From contig CAKUHB010000031.1 in NCBI GenBank assembly GCA_934655875.1, forward strand, positions 1 to 31,433: a stretch of 31,433 nt of DNA, written 5' to 3'. Both the position numbers and the translations under genes were made by a program. The DNA comes from an uncultured Oscillospiraceae bacterium (GTDB taxonomy: Bacteria > Bacillota > Clostridia > Oscillospirales > Oscillospiraceae). Shown here piece after piece: positions 1 to 7,762 of the stretch. The notes below the pieces were generated by a model. The model ran no database searches and had not been told where the DNA came from. It saw nothing but the letters and a program-made list of their open reading frames with translations. Every line of letters starts with the position of its first letter. Positions within the stretch are counted from its first letter, which is position 1.

Positions 1-528
1 TCCGGCATCAAGAACGGCACGGTCTGCATCGCGTCGCACCACACCACCTGCTCCGTCATGATCCAGGAGTGCTCCCATGATATCGACTCGTTCGATCTGG
101 AATACCTGCAGCATGATCTGCTCGACATCATGCGCAAGATGATCCCCGACTTTGCCGAGGAGCATCAGTACCGCCACCCCGGCCCCATCCACGCGCAGTT
201 CGGCCGCTACGTCAATGAGCCGGGCGATTACACCAGCATGAACACCGATGGCCATCTGCGCTCTGTCTTCTTCGGCCGCAGCGAAACCATGACCATCAAG
301 GACGGCGTTCTGGACGGCGGCGAGTTCGCACACATCTACTTCATTGACTGGGACCACGTCCGCGCCCGTCACCGTCAGCTGAATGTCACCGTCATGGGCA
401 CGACCGAGGATGTGAACGACCGCAAATTCCACGACGGCAAGACCATCAACACGCTCCACAAGTTCACCGACGAAGAAAAGGCCTACGACCCGCATTACAC
501 CCTCCAGCTCGACGCGAGAGAGTTTTGA
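1..528 (+). CDS. YjbQ/UPF0047 family protein, 5'-truncated by window edge
   Basis: The frame is open from base 1 and ends at TGA 526-528, so about 175 residues are visible and the first ones are missing. The first codons read GTVCIASHHTTCSVMIQE, the conserved His/Thr stretch of the YjbQ family. HPGPIHAQFG and a later FGRSE-type strand follow. The family is a small beta-rich trimer; some members show weak thiamine-phosphate synthase activity, but the physiological role is not settled. The ATG at base 58 lies inside the conserved motif, so it is not the true start. A terminator follows immediately. The family call is firm; the function is not. Confidence 0.85.
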   Translation, partial: SGIKNGTVCIASHHTTCSVMIQECSHDIDSFDLEYLQHDLLDIMRKMIPDFAEEHQYRHPGPIHAQFGRYVNEPGDYTSMNTDGHLRSVFFGRSETMTIKDGVLDGGEFAHIYFIDWDHVRARHRQLNVTVMGTTEDVNDRKFHDGKTINTLHKFTDEEKAYDPHYTLQLDAREF

Positions 529-540
529 TTTTTGAGAAAC

Positions 541-583
541 AGCAGCCCGGCTCGAATCCGACGAGCCGGGCTGCTTTCGGTTG
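541..583 (+). terminator. Rho-independent terminator after the YjbQ-family gene
   Basis: A perfect 14-bp stem (541-554 with 562-575, arm AGCAGCCCGGCTCG) has a 7-nt loop and is followed by a short T-rich stretch. It sits 13 bases after the stop codon. Confidence 0.8.
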
Positions 584-609
584 TATTTTTTGAAAAAGGC
601 TGGTATACT
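581..609 (+). promoter_or_regulatory. Sigma-A promoter for the mntA-hepT pair
   Basis: TTGTAT (581-586), a 17-bp spacer and TATACT (604-609) lie 30 bases upstream of the MNT start codon. The promoter begins right behind the preceding terminator, so the pair is its own transcription unit. Confidence 0.75.
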
Positions 610-639
610 AAAAGCAGAAATAAACAGGAGGTGCGAAGT

Positions 640-924
640 ATGGGTATCCCGGAGATTCAGTCTGTCGTTTCCAGACTTGGACGGGAATATGGTGCGCAGC
701 GGATCTGGCTGTTTGGCTCTTACGCCCGCGGGGATATGACACCAACGAGCGACATTGATCTTCGCATCGACAAAGGCCGTATCCGCGGCATTGAGATGGG
801 TGGCCTGCTTCTTGATCTGGAGGACGCGCTGGGCGTGCCGGTTGATCTGATCCCGACTGGCAGCCTGAGTGAACAGTTCCTGATCAGTATTCAGAAAGAT
901 GAGGTACTGCTGTATGAGGCTTGA
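640..924 (+). CDS. mntA: MntA-type nucleotidyltransferase antitoxin
   Basis: This is a 94-aa minimal nucleotidyltransferase with the pol-beta fold signature: GSYARGD at residues 26-32, D38-x-D40 and a third acidic residue near D69 (VDLI). In characterised MntA/HepT systems the MNT protein neutralises its HEPN partner by adding AMP to a tyrosine. ATG 640 was chosen over an upstream in-frame ATG at 532 because AGGAGG lies 8 bases before it and the promoter at 581-609 falls between the two. It overlaps the start of the HEPN gene by 11 bases, so translational coupling is likely. The family call is firm; toxin-antitoxin activity is inferred from the pairing. Confidence 0.88.
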   Translation: MGIPEIQSVVSRLGREYGAQRIWLFGSYARGDMTPTSDIDLRIDKGRIRGIEMGGLLLDLEDALGVPVDLIPTGSLSEQFLISIQKDEVLLYEA

Positions 925-1261
925 CCGCGACGCCGGTATTCTGGAACACATCGTTTCCTACTGTGAGCAGATTGAGTTGACCGTCGAGCGATTTGGCGAC
1001 AGCTACGACACCTTCCAAACCGATGCAATTTACCGTAATGCGGCTGCGCTCTGTATTCTTCAGATCGGTGAACTGGTCGGCAAGCTGACAGAAGACTTCC
1101 GCAACAGCCACGATGCGATTCCGTGGCGAAAAATCAAGGCGATGCGCAATATCGTCGCGCACAGCTATGGCACGGTTGATTCTGAGATCACTTGGGAGAT
1201 TATCAAGGATGATATTCCTGAGTTAAGAGCCTACTGCATGCAAGTCCTTTCCGATGCATGA
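914..1261 (+). CDS. hepT: HepT-type HEPN RNase toxin (DUF86)
   Basis: This 115-aa all-helical HEPN protein carries the catalytic motif R78-N-I-V-A-H83-S-Y85, the full Rx4HxY signature. The tyrosine is the residue that MntA partners AMPylate in studied systems. The RNase site is intact, so nothing suggests an inactivated toxin. ATG 914 gives the usual family N-terminus (MRLDRD); an in-frame ATG at 899 lies deeper inside mntA and is less likely. The gene overlaps mntA and ends inside the stem of its own terminator. Such pairs usually serve plasmid or island maintenance or phage defence; here it sits beside scarred DNA, which fits an accessory locus. Confidence 0.88.
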   Translation: MRLDRDAGILEHIVSYCEQIELTVERFGDSYDTFQTDAIYRNAAALCILQIGELVGKLTEDFRNSHDAIPWRKIKAMRNIVAHSYGTVDSEITWEIIKDDIPELRAYCMQVLSDA

Positions 1262-1297
1262 ATCCGCTTGACCTTTCGGTCAAGCGGATTCATTTTT
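1258..1297 (+). terminator. Rho-independent terminator of mntA-hepT
   Basis: A 16-bp perfect stem (1258-1273 with 1278-1293) has a TTTC loop and a TTTT tail. The hepT stop codon lies within the first arm. Confidence 0.85.
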
Positions 1298-1303
1298 CAT
1301 AGC

Positions 1304-2275
1304 TCACCGGCTCTTTTTCCGCTGGAGCACGAGAAAGCCGAGCTCGACCAGCAGGATTGTCAGGAGCCAGGAGAGGGGAAACGCGCGGTAGAGCGTCGGG
1401 AGCGTGGGAGCGGCGCGGAAGACCGTGCAGATCCAGAACATGCGGAACGCGCATGTACCGAGCATGGTGCAGACCGCAGGATACAGCGCACGCCCGCTGC
1501 CGCGCAGAACGCCGGCCGGGATCTCATACAGATTGCAGAGCGGCTCGAAGAGCAAAATGCATAAAATCCGGACACCGGCGGCTTCGATCACCGCCGCATC
1601 CGGCGTAAAAAAACCGGAGAAAACGTCCCGGCACAGGACGATTGTAAAAATTGAAACCGAACTGCACACGATGGAGAAGCACAGACACAGCCATAAAACC
1701 TGCCTGCACCGTCCCTTCTGTCCGGCTGCGTGATTCTGGCTGGTAAATGTGGTCGCGGTCTGGCCGAAGGCTGTGATGATATAATAGGTGAAGTATTCAA
1801 AGCTCATGGCGATGGTGCTGCCTGCGATGGCCGTCTCTCCGAAGCGGTTGACCGACGCCTGCACGAAAAGATTTGCAAAGCAGAAGACCGCGCCCTGCAC
1901 GGCGGACGGGACGCCGGTTTTCAGGAGCTTTCCCGCGAGCTGCGGCGAGAGCTTTGGCCTGCGAAAGGTCAGACGAAACAGCGTGTCCTTCGATAATCTG
2001 CGCAGCACGAGCAGCGCAGAAAGCGCCGTGGAAACCCCGGTCGCAATGGCGACGCCGGCGACACCCAAGTGAGGCGCGATCACAAAAAGAAAATTCAGCC
2101 CCACGTTTACGATACCGGACAGCACCAGTGCCCAGAAGGGATAGCGGCTGTCGCCCCGCGCCCGCAGAATGGCGGAGCCGAAGTCGTAAAGCAGCAGAAA
2201 AGGATATCCCAGCAGGTAGAGCCGCAGATAAAGCACGGCGGAGGAAAAGATCCCCTCCGGTGTCCAGATGAGCCG
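1304..2275 (-). pseudogene. MATE family efflux transporter, 5'-truncated remnant
   Basis: About 320 residues of a multidrug/toxin extrusion (MATE) transporter are visible: YPFLLLYDFGSAILRARGDS near the start, then several hydrophobic helices, SAVQGAVFCFANLFVQ and PAGVLRGSGRA. Intact MATE proteins have about 450 residues and 12 helices; roughly the first 130 residues are absent. Homology continues upstream of the nominal GTG at 2234-2236 (LIWTPEGIFSSAV in frame) and stops near 2270, where a LysR remnant begins on the other strand. No start codon with a ribosome-binding site precedes it, so it is probably not expressed as a working pump. A chimeric assembly join is the other explanation. Confidence 0.75.
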
Positions 2276-2616
2276 CAGCAGCGGCGCAGGCGCTGGATTA
2301 TGCGCAGTCCTCCGTCAGCAAGATGGTCGCCGATCTGGAACAGGACTGGGGCATGACGCTTCTGGAGCGCTGCCATGCACGGCCGGAGATCCGCTTTATC
2401 ACGTGGGAGGATTTTGCCATCATGGCAATGGTCGAGCGGGGTCTGGGCGTCAGCATCCTGCCGGACATGATCCTGCGGCGCATCCCGTACCGGCTTGAAA
2501 TCCGCCCGCTGCGGAAGCCGTATTACCGACCGATCGGGCTGGCCATGAAGCACGCGGCGCACCTGACGCCCGCAGCACAGAAATTTGTGGAATACCTGCC
2601 GTTTCGGGAGAAATAA
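2272..2616 (+). pseudogene. LysR-family regulator remnant, missing its 5' end and its middle
   Basis: The open frame starts right after TGA 2269-2271 and reads AAAQALDYAQSSVSKMVADLE followed by WGMTLLER, the second half of a LysR winged-helix domain. Right after R (2368-2370) it jumps to ARPEIRFITWEDFAIMAM and RGLGVSILPDMILR, the C-terminal part of a LysR substrate-binding domain. About 150 residues between the two are gone, yet the frame is kept. The first 20 or so residues of the DNA-binding domain are also gone. There is no ribosome-binding site. This is the remains of a regulator that probably faced the MATE gene; neither effector binding nor DNA binding should survive. Confidence 0.78.
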
Positions 2617-2653
2617 AAAGGCCGGAACCATGAAACCATGGTTCCGGCCTTTT
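2616..2653. terminator. Bidirectional terminator between the LysR remnant and glycerate kinase
   Basis: A 17-bp perfect stem (2616-2632 with 2637-2653) is flanked by A-run and T-run, so it can stop transcription from both sides. Confidence 0.8.
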
Positions 2654-2665
2654 GCGTCGGTCAGA

Positions 2666-3901
2666 TCATCTGCGGATGAGAAGCACGGACAGGTCGTTGA
2701 CGTTCGTGCCGGTGGGGCCGGTCAGGATCAATCCGCCGCAGGCCTGCAAGGCGTGGTAGGAGTCATTCTGCTGCAAAACGTCCGGGATCGAGATGCCCTT
2801 CGCAGCCAGCGCGGCGCGGGTCTCGCCGTCACAGTAGCCGCCGGCGGCGTCTGTCGGGCCGTCTGTGCCGTCGGAGCCGAAGGAGAAGACGGCGGTGTCT
2901 TTGCACCCGGCGATCTCCTGCGCAGCAGCGAGCGCAAGCTCCTGATTGCGGCCGCCAAGACCAGTGCCGGTCAGCTGTACGACGGTCTCGCCGCCGGCGA
3001 TGAAGGCCAGCGAGGACGTGCTTTCCTGATGAGACTGCGCGATGGAAGCGAGGAAGCTGCCCGCATCGCGCGCGGTGCAGCGCAGGCAGTTCGTCAGGAC
3101 AACGGGGGTATAGCCAAGGCTGCGCGCGGTCTCCTCTGCGGAGGAGCAGAGCTGGCGCACGCTGCCGGTGATATGGGTCTCGATGTTGGAGAGCGTTTTC
3201 GGCGTCTCCTGCGCCAGAAGGGCAAGTGCGCGTGCGGAAAGGTGCAGATCATACTTTTTCACGATCGCCAGCGCCTGAGCGCAGGTGGAGCTGTCCGGAT
3301 ATGCAGGGCCGGAAGCGATCATATCCAGCGGGTCGCCCAGAATGTCGGACAGGACGATGGAAAAGACCTTCGCCGGCAGGCAGCGTTCGGCGAACCGGCC
3401 GCCCTTGACGGCGGACAGGCGCTTGCGCAGCGTGTTCATCTCCACGATATCCGCGCCGCAGGCCAGCAGCTGTCTGGTGATATCAGCCATCTCGTCCGCC
3501 GGGACGAGCGGGCTTTCGAACAGCGCCGAGCCGCCGCCGGAAAGGAGGAACAGCACGGTGTCCTCTGCGTGCAGGCCGCTCACCAGCTCCAGCGCGCGGG
3601 CAGTTGCGCGGTAGGAGTTGTCATCCGGGACGGGATGGCCGGCTTCGAAGATCTCAAGCGGGCCGATCGGCCCCTGGCTGTGGCCGTATTTCGTGATGAC
3701 GGCGCCGCCGGATACCTGCGTGTCCAATGCGGCATAGGCTGCATGCGCCATCTGCCATGCAGCCTTGCCGGCGGCAATCAGGATCAACCGCCCGGCCGGC
3801 GCCTGGAACTGTTCCAGCGCGCGGCGCACCGCGGAATCCGGCAGCGCATCGGCAAGCGCCCGGTCAAGGATGGCCTGCGCGTCCTGTCTGAGAGTTTGCA
3901 T
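2666..3901 (-). CDS. Glycerate 2-kinase, MOFRL/GckA family
   Basis: The 411-aa protein matches the DUF4147-plus-MOFRL glycerate kinases, which convert D-glycerate to 2-phosphoglycerate for entry into lower glycolysis. Visible landmarks are an N-terminal IAAGKAAWQMA nucleotide-binding stretch, LLSGGGSALFESP, VLSDILGDPLDMIASGP and the C-terminal GSDGTDGPTDAAGG. Length is normal for the family. The start at 3901 follows AAAGGAGG at 8 bases; an upstream in-frame ATG at 4012 would run through the intergenic repeat and is rejected. It lies downstream of a GntP-type permease on the same strand, suggesting uptake followed by phosphorylation of glycerate or a related sugar acid. Hydroxypyruvate or tartronate pathway genes are not in view. 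Confidence 0.88.
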   Translation of the reverse strand: MQTLRQDAQAILDRALADALPDSAVRRALEQFQAPAGRLILIAAGKAAWQMAHAAYAALDTQVSGGAVITKYGHSQGPIGPLEIFEAGHPVPDDNSYRATARALELVSGLHAEDTVLFLLSGGGSALFESPLVPADEMADITRQLLACGADIVEMNTLRKRLSAVKGGRFAERCLPAKVFSIVLSDILGDPLDMIASGPAYPDSSTCAQALAIVKKYDLHLSARALALLAQETPKTLSNIETHITGSVRQLCSSAEETARSLGYTPVVLTNCLRCTARDAGSFLASIAQSHQESTSSLAFIAGGETVVQLTGTGLGGRNQELALAAAQEIAGCKDTAVFSFGSDGTDGPTDAAGGYCDGETRAALAAKGISIPDVLQQNDSYHALQACGGLILTGPTGTNVNDLSVLLIRR

Positions 3902-3926
3902 AGTAAGTCCTCCTTTTAAGCCCCGT

Positions 3927-4054
3927 GAGACTGTCAAAAAACTATGGAAAGCAGTTGGATGACAGAGCAGCAGGGGAAGCGTGAAGGGGGCAAAAGCCCC
4001 CTTCGCGTTCAATCAACTGTCTCAGCGTGTCGAAAAACTTTTTCGGCACGCTGA
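3927..4054 (+). repeat. Intergenic repeat element, copy A
   Basis: This 128-bp non-coding stretch lies between gntP and glycerate kinase. It is repeated, inverted and imperfect, at 13260-13423. Shared blocks include GAGACTGTCAAAAAA at one end, then GGATGACAGA-CAGCAGG, the CCCCCTTCGCGTTCAATCAA block and TCTCAGCG near the other end. It contains two hairpins: GAAGGGGGC-AAAA-GCCCCCTTC and an AGCGTGTCGAAAAA stem closing with TTTTTCGGCACGCT. No ORF is present. It looks like a small non-autonomous (MITE-like) or REP-like element that could affect read-through between the two genes. Confidence 0.75.
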
Positions 4055-4087
4055 CGGGTAAACCCGTCCCCGTGCGGAAATGTATCG

Positions 4088-5470
4088 TTAGTGCAGGAAC
4101 AGGGAAACAATAAACACACCGATGATGGACACAACGCCGATCACAAGCGTGCCGAGCGTCTGCGTCTTGTAGCCGTCCTGCGGGGTCATTTCGCCAAAGT
4201 TGGTGACGACCCAGAAGTAGGAGTCGTTCGCGTGCGATACCGTCATAGCGCCTGCGCCGATGGCGATGACCGTCAGGCAGGACAGCGCCGGGGAATCCAG
4301 ACCCAGAACCGGCAGCAGGGGAGCCACGATACCGGCCGTCGTGGTGATGGCGACGGTGGAAGAACCCTGTGCGGACTTCAGGATCGCGGCCAGCAGGAAC
4401 GGGAAGAAGATGCCGACGTTTTCAAAGACCTCTGCATTGGCCTTGATGAAGTTGACCATGTCGGACGAAGCGATGACCTTGCCCAGAACGCCGCCGGCAG
4501 CGGTGACGAACAGGATGGGGCCGACGGTCTTGAGCGTGTCGTCGGTCAGCTTATAGAAGTCCTTTCCCTTGTTCGCGGCAAACAGGCTGATGATGGCGAT
4601 GATGCAGCCGACAGCCAGTGCGATGATCGGGGTGCCGAGGAAGCTGATGAAGTCAGCCTTGACGTTCGCCATGGAGAATGCGGAAGCAAGACCCATCAGG
4701 ATGATGGGAACGATGATCGGCGCAAACGCAATCCATGCGTTTGGCAGCTTGCCGAACTCAGCGACGAGCTGCTCATAGGTCTTGACGTCGCCGTCAGCGA
4801 CGACATCGTCAGCGGCCTTGACCTTCTTGCCGATGTACTTTGCGAAGAAATAGCCTGCGACCAGCGGCGGGATGGAGCAAAGCGCGCCAAGACCCATGAC
4901 CAGAAGCAGATTATCGCCGCAGCCAAGCGTACCGGCTGCTGCGATGGGGCCGGGTGTAGGCGGAATGAAGCAGTGGCTGACATAAAGACCGACGGACAGC
5001 GCAACCGACATCGCGACGCTGGACGCGCCGGTGCGGCGGGCCATGGCCTTCCGGATGGGGTTCAGAATGACGAAGCCGCTGTCGCAGAACACGGGGATGG
5101 AGACGATCCAGCCCATGAGCTCAATGGCAAGCTCCGGATGCTTTTTGCCGACGAGCTTGACCACGCAGTCTGCCATTTTCAGAGCCGCGCCGGTGCTCTC
5201 AAGGAGCGTGCCGACCAGTGCGCCGAAGATGATGACGATGCCGATGCTCGAGAACGTGCTCGAAAAGCCGGCGCCGATGACGTTGGCAATGCCGTTAATG
5301 GTGTTGCCGTCAGCGTCCGTGGTATTGACCAGCGGAATGCCGGCGATCAGGCCAAAAATCAGGGAAATGGCCATGATCGAAAGGAACGGATGGATCTTCA
5401 GCTTGCTGATGCAGAAGATCATCAGTGCGATGGCGAGAACAAATACAAGGATCAGTCCAATGCCAGTCAT
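4088..5470 (-). CDS. GntP family sugar-acid permease
   Basis: This 460-aa integral membrane protein has about 12 hydrophobic segments and clear GntP-family landmarks: FLSIMAISLIFGLIAGIPL near the N-terminus, SIPVFCDSGFVILNPI, SHCFIPPTPGPIAAAG and, near the C-terminus, SHANDSYFWVV. GntP proteins are proton symporters for gluconate and related acids such as glycerate or D-serine. Pairing with glycerate kinase downstream points to glycerate, though this is inference. Start 5470 is preceded by GGGAGGT 11 bases upstream. The 186-bp gap to the kinase is filled mostly by a repeat element, so co-transcription is likely but not certain. Confidence 0.88.
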   Translation of the reverse strand: MTGIGLILVFVLAIALMIFCISKLKIHPFLSIMAISLIFGLIAGIPLVNTTDADGNTINGIANVIGAGFSSTFSSIGIVIIFGALVGTLLESTGAALKMADCVVKLVGKKHPELAIELMGWIVSIPVFCDSGFVILNPIRKAMARRTGASSVAMSVALSVGLYVSHCFIPPTPGPIAAAGTLGCGDNLLLVMGLGALCSIPPLVAGYFFAKYIGKKVKAADDVVADGDVKTYEQLVAEFGKLPNAWIAFAPIIVPIILMGLASAFSMANVKADFISFLGTPIIALAVGCIIAIISLFAANKGKDFYKLTDDTLKTVGPILFVTAAGGVLGKVIASSDMVNFIKANAEVFENVGIFFPFLLAAILKSAQGSSTVAITTTAGIVAPLLPVLGLDSPALSCLTVIAIGAGAMTVSHANDSYFWVVTNFGEMTPQDGYKTQTLGTLVIGVVSIIGVFIVSLFLH

Positions 5471-5532
5471 AAAAAATGTACCTCCCTATTTCTTCCTTTT
5501 AATGGGGCTTTATGGCGTTTAACCATATCCCA

Positions 5533-5561
5533 AGTATAGACATAGGTTTTCCAAAAATCCA
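5533..5561 (-). promoter_or_regulatory. Possible promoter for the gntP operon
   Basis: On the minus strand TGGATT, 17 bp and TATACT lie about 60 bases upstream of gntP. The -10 box is good; the -35 box is weak. Confidence 0.35.
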
Positions 5562-5640
5562 GAGTCGAATATAACAAAAAATGCTCTGGAAATTTGTCGA
5601 AAATTACGAAAGAAAATAAGGAAAATAAAACAATAACGAG

Positions 5641-5669
5641 TTGCATTATTAGAATAAATATGATAGAAT
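5641..5669 (+). promoter_or_regulatory. Sigma-A promoter for rubrerythrin
   Basis: TTGCAT (5641-5646), a 17-bp spacer and TAGAAT (5664-5669) lie 40 bases before the rubrerythrin start, in an AT-rich divergent intergenic region. No PerR-type box was recognised. Confidence 0.7.
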
Positions 5670-5709
5670 CGACGCAAGGAAACAAGATTACGATAAAGGA
5701 GCATGGACA

Positions 5710-6249
5710 ATGAACAACAAATACGCAGGCACGAAAACGGAAAACAATCTGCGCGCGGCCTTTGCCGGAGAATCACAGGCGAGGAACCAGTATACCTTCT
5801 TTGCATCCGTCGCAAAGAAAGAGGGCTATGAGCAGATGGCGGCGCTGTTTCAGAAGACGGCGGAGAACGAGAAGGAGCACGCGAAGCTCTGGCTCAAGGA
5901 GCTGGCCGGGATCGGCAACACAAAGGCCAATCTGGCCGCGGCCGCCGCAGGCGAGAACTACGAGTGGACGGACATGTATCAGGACTTTGCCAGGACCGCC
6001 GAGGAAGAGAGGTTCCCGGAGCTGGCGCAGCGCTTCCGTCTGGTCGCGGAGATCGAAAAGCACCACGAAGAGCGCTACCGCGCGCTGCTGCACAATCTGG
6101 AGACGGCGCAGGTCTTTGAAAAGAGCGAGGTTAAGGTCTGGGAATGCCGCAACTGCGGCCACATCGTCGTCGGCACAAAGGCGCCGGAGGTTTGTCCGGT
6201 CTGCAATCATCCGCAGAGCTATTTCGAGCTGCGGGAAGAGAATTACTGA
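5710..6249 (+). CDS. rbr: Rubrerythrin
   Basis: This 179-aa non-haem iron peroxidase reduces hydrogen peroxide in the cytoplasm of anaerobes using rubredoxin or NAD(P)H-linked donors. The N-terminal ferritin-like diiron bundle carries E21, E54-x-x-H57, E97 and the E114/E116-x-x-H119 region. The C-terminal rubredoxin-like knuckle has C146-x-x-C149 and C162-x-x-C165. The length is slightly below the classical 190 aa but all ligands are present. Start 5710 has AAAGGAG 8 bases upstream. It is a monocistronic unit with its own promoter and terminator and supports an obligate-anaerobe lifestyle. Confidence 0.95.
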   Translation: MNNKYAGTKTENNLRAAFAGESQARNQYTFFASVAKKEGYEQMAALFQKTAENEKEHAKLWLKELAGIGNTKANLAAAAAGENYEWTDMYQDFARTAEEERFPELAQRFRLVAEIEKHHEERYRALLHNLETAQVFEKSEVKVWECRNCGHIVVGTKAPEVCPVCNHPQSYFELREENY

Positions 6250-6266
6250 GCTGCGAACAGAAGAAC

Positions 6267-6298
6267 TGTAGGGGCGGACAGAGTCGTCCGCCCCTACA
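6267..6298. repeat. GTAGGGGCGGAC-type intergenic palindrome
   Basis: A 13-bp perfect inverted repeat (6267-6279 with 6286-6298, loop AGAGTC) sits between the rubrerythrin stop and its terminator. It has no T-tail. Palindromes beginning GTAGGGGCGG are common intergenic repeats in many bacterial genomes; only one copy is visible here. Confidence 0.55.
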
Positions 6299-6313
6299 AA
6301 GCTTAAAAGGCAT

Positions 6314-6345
6314 AAAAAAGCGGCTGCCGGAGCAGCCGCTTTTTT
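6314..6345. terminator. Bidirectional terminator between rubrerythrin and the BMP lipoprotein gene
   Basis: A 14-bp stem of AAAAAAGCGGCTGC and its complement has a CGGA loop, giving T-runs on both strands. It serves the converging genes on either side. Confidence 0.9.
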
Positions 6346-6362
6346 ATGGGATTGGTTAAGTC

Positions 6363-7694
6363 TTAGTTCAGCTCGGTGATGCCGTCGATTCTCAGCTGGA
6401 AGGACGGAGCGGACTGGAAGTAGGACTCGTGGTAGTAGCCGTCGAAGATTGCTTCGTCAGCATCGGGAACGAAGTCGCCGTCCGTATCGGTCGCGAACGC
6501 AGCGGTAACAGCCTCGCCGCCGACAGTGAACTTGCTGGTGTCGAAGACGTGCAGGCTGCCGTCCTTGATAGCAGCGATGGTTTCGTCAACTTTCTCCTGC
6601 GTGCCGGGGGCGCAGGAGGTGCCGAGCGGAGTGATCTTGACAGCGTCAGCTTCATAGCCCTGGGACCAGTTGGTGTCGAAGGACTCGCCGTTCATGACGG
6701 CCTTAAATGCGTACTCATAGAAGACTTCCCAAACGTTGGTCGGAGAGGTCAGAGCGGAGTTCGGAGCAACTGCGAGCATGTCGACGTTGTAGCCGACGCA
6801 GTAGACGGTGGTGCCGGCGGCCAGAGCTTCTTCGCAGGCGGAAGGAGCACCGGTGGAGTCAGCGTGCTGGCTGATGATGATGCAGCCGTCAGCGATCAGA
6901 GCCTTGGCAGCTTCGTTCTCAGCGGTGATGTTGAACCAGGAGTTGGTGTACTGGACTTCCATGGAGACATCGGGAACGATGCTCTGCACGCCAAGGAAGA
7001 ATGCAGTGTAGCCGGAAACGACCTCTGCGTACGGATAAGCACCGACGTAGCCGATCTTGATCTTGCCGTCAGCATCCTTGTTCTTGTCTTCGACCTTGCC
7101 TTCGTCGATGAGCTCCTGCAGCTTCAGGCCAGCGACGACGCCGCCGACGTAGCGGGCTTCATAGATGCCGGTGAAAGCGTTGTGGAAGTTGGCCAGACCG
7201 TCAGCTCTGGCGGTGTCGCCGGTCATAGCGACGAACTGCACGTCGGGATATTCCTCAGCGGCCTGACGGCAGAAGGACTGATGGCCATAGGAGTTGGTGA
7301 TAACGAGCTGGCAGCCCTGATCGACACAGTCAACAACTGCGTCATAGCAGGCTTCGTCTTCGCCGATGGAGTATTTCCAGACGATGTTGCTCTCGCTGAT
7401 GCCCAGAGCCTTGGCAGCTTCCTGGATGCCGAGGATGTGGGAGTAGGTGTAGCCTTCGTTTTCGTCGCCGACAAGAACAGCGCCGATCTTGATGTCGGTA
7501 CCGACAGCGTCGCCGGCAGGCTCAGCGGTCTCGTCCGCCGGAGTCTCGTCAGCGGGAGCTTCTGCGGTGTCCTCGGTGGCTGCGGGCGTCTGGGTCTCGT
7601 CAGTTGCGGGGGTCTCGTCCTTCGTGCTGGAAGCGCAGGCGACCAGAGCGAAGACCATGACGAGCGCAAGAAGCAGAGCGATGATCTTTTTCAT
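6363..7694 (-). CDS. BMP family (PnrA-like) substrate-binding lipoprotein
   Basis: This 443-aa exported lipoprotein has a signal peptide MKKIIALLLALVMVFALVAC with lipobox LVAC (C20), then a Thr/Glu/Pro-rich linker to about residue 80. The mature domain has BMP-family features: DIKIGAVLVGDENEGYTYSH, CQLVITNSYGHQ and IGYVGAYPYAEVVSGY. Family members bind purine nucleosides for ABC importers. A 12-residue EF-hand-like loop, D403-x-D405-x-D407...E414, lies near the C-terminus and is unusual for the family. No ABC ATPase or permease gene is nearby, so it is an orphan. Guanine deaminase is divergent next door, which supports a purine role. Start 7694 follows AGGAGG at 9 bases. Confidence 0.88.
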   Translation of the reverse strand: MKKIIALLLALVMVFALVACASSTKDETPATDETQTPAATEDTAEAPADETPADETAEPAGDAVGTDIKIGAVLVGDENEGYTYSHILGIQEAAKALGISESNIVWKYSIGEDEACYDAVVDCVDQGCQLVITNSYGHQSFCRQAAEEYPDVQFVAMTGDTARADGLANFHNAFTGIYEARYVGGVVAGLKLQELIDEGKVEDKNKDADGKIKIGYVGAYPYAEVVSGYTAFFLGVQSIVPDVSMEVQYTNSWFNITAENEAAKALIADGCIIISQHADSTGAPSACEEALAAGTTVYCVGYNVDMLAVAPNSALTSPTNVWEVFYEYAFKAVMNGESFDTNWSQGYEADAVKITPLGTSCAPGTQEKVDETIAAIKDGSLHVFDTSKFTVGGEAVTAAFATDTDGDFVPDADEAIFDGYYHESYFQSAPSFQLRIDGITELN

Positions 7695-7762
7695 GTGTTC
7701 GTTCCTCCTAAAAAAATTTGTGACAAAAGTCACGGCAATGCTGCGCAAAACGCTTGCACAAC

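Noticed and set aside
2585..3919. Long plus-strand ORF opposite glycerate kinase
   Set aside because: It is the antisense of a well-supported gene with clear kinase motifs. Its Gln/Arg/Ala-rich, repeat-free sequence is typical of shadow frames in GC-rich DNA, with no ribosome-binding site.
3902..4012. N-terminal extension of glycerate kinase to ATG 4012
   Set aside because: The extension would be read from the intergenic repeat, lacks a ribosome-binding site, and the start at 3901 has a strong AAAGGAGG.
4091..5539. 482-codon plus-strand ORF opposite gntP
   Set aside because: The Asp/Arg/His-rich translation has no domain features and mirrors the codon pattern of the permease on the other strand.
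5471..5709. Short minus-strand ORFs in the gntP-rubrerythrin gap
   Set aside because: The region is AT-rich with promoters on both strands; the frames have no start signals.
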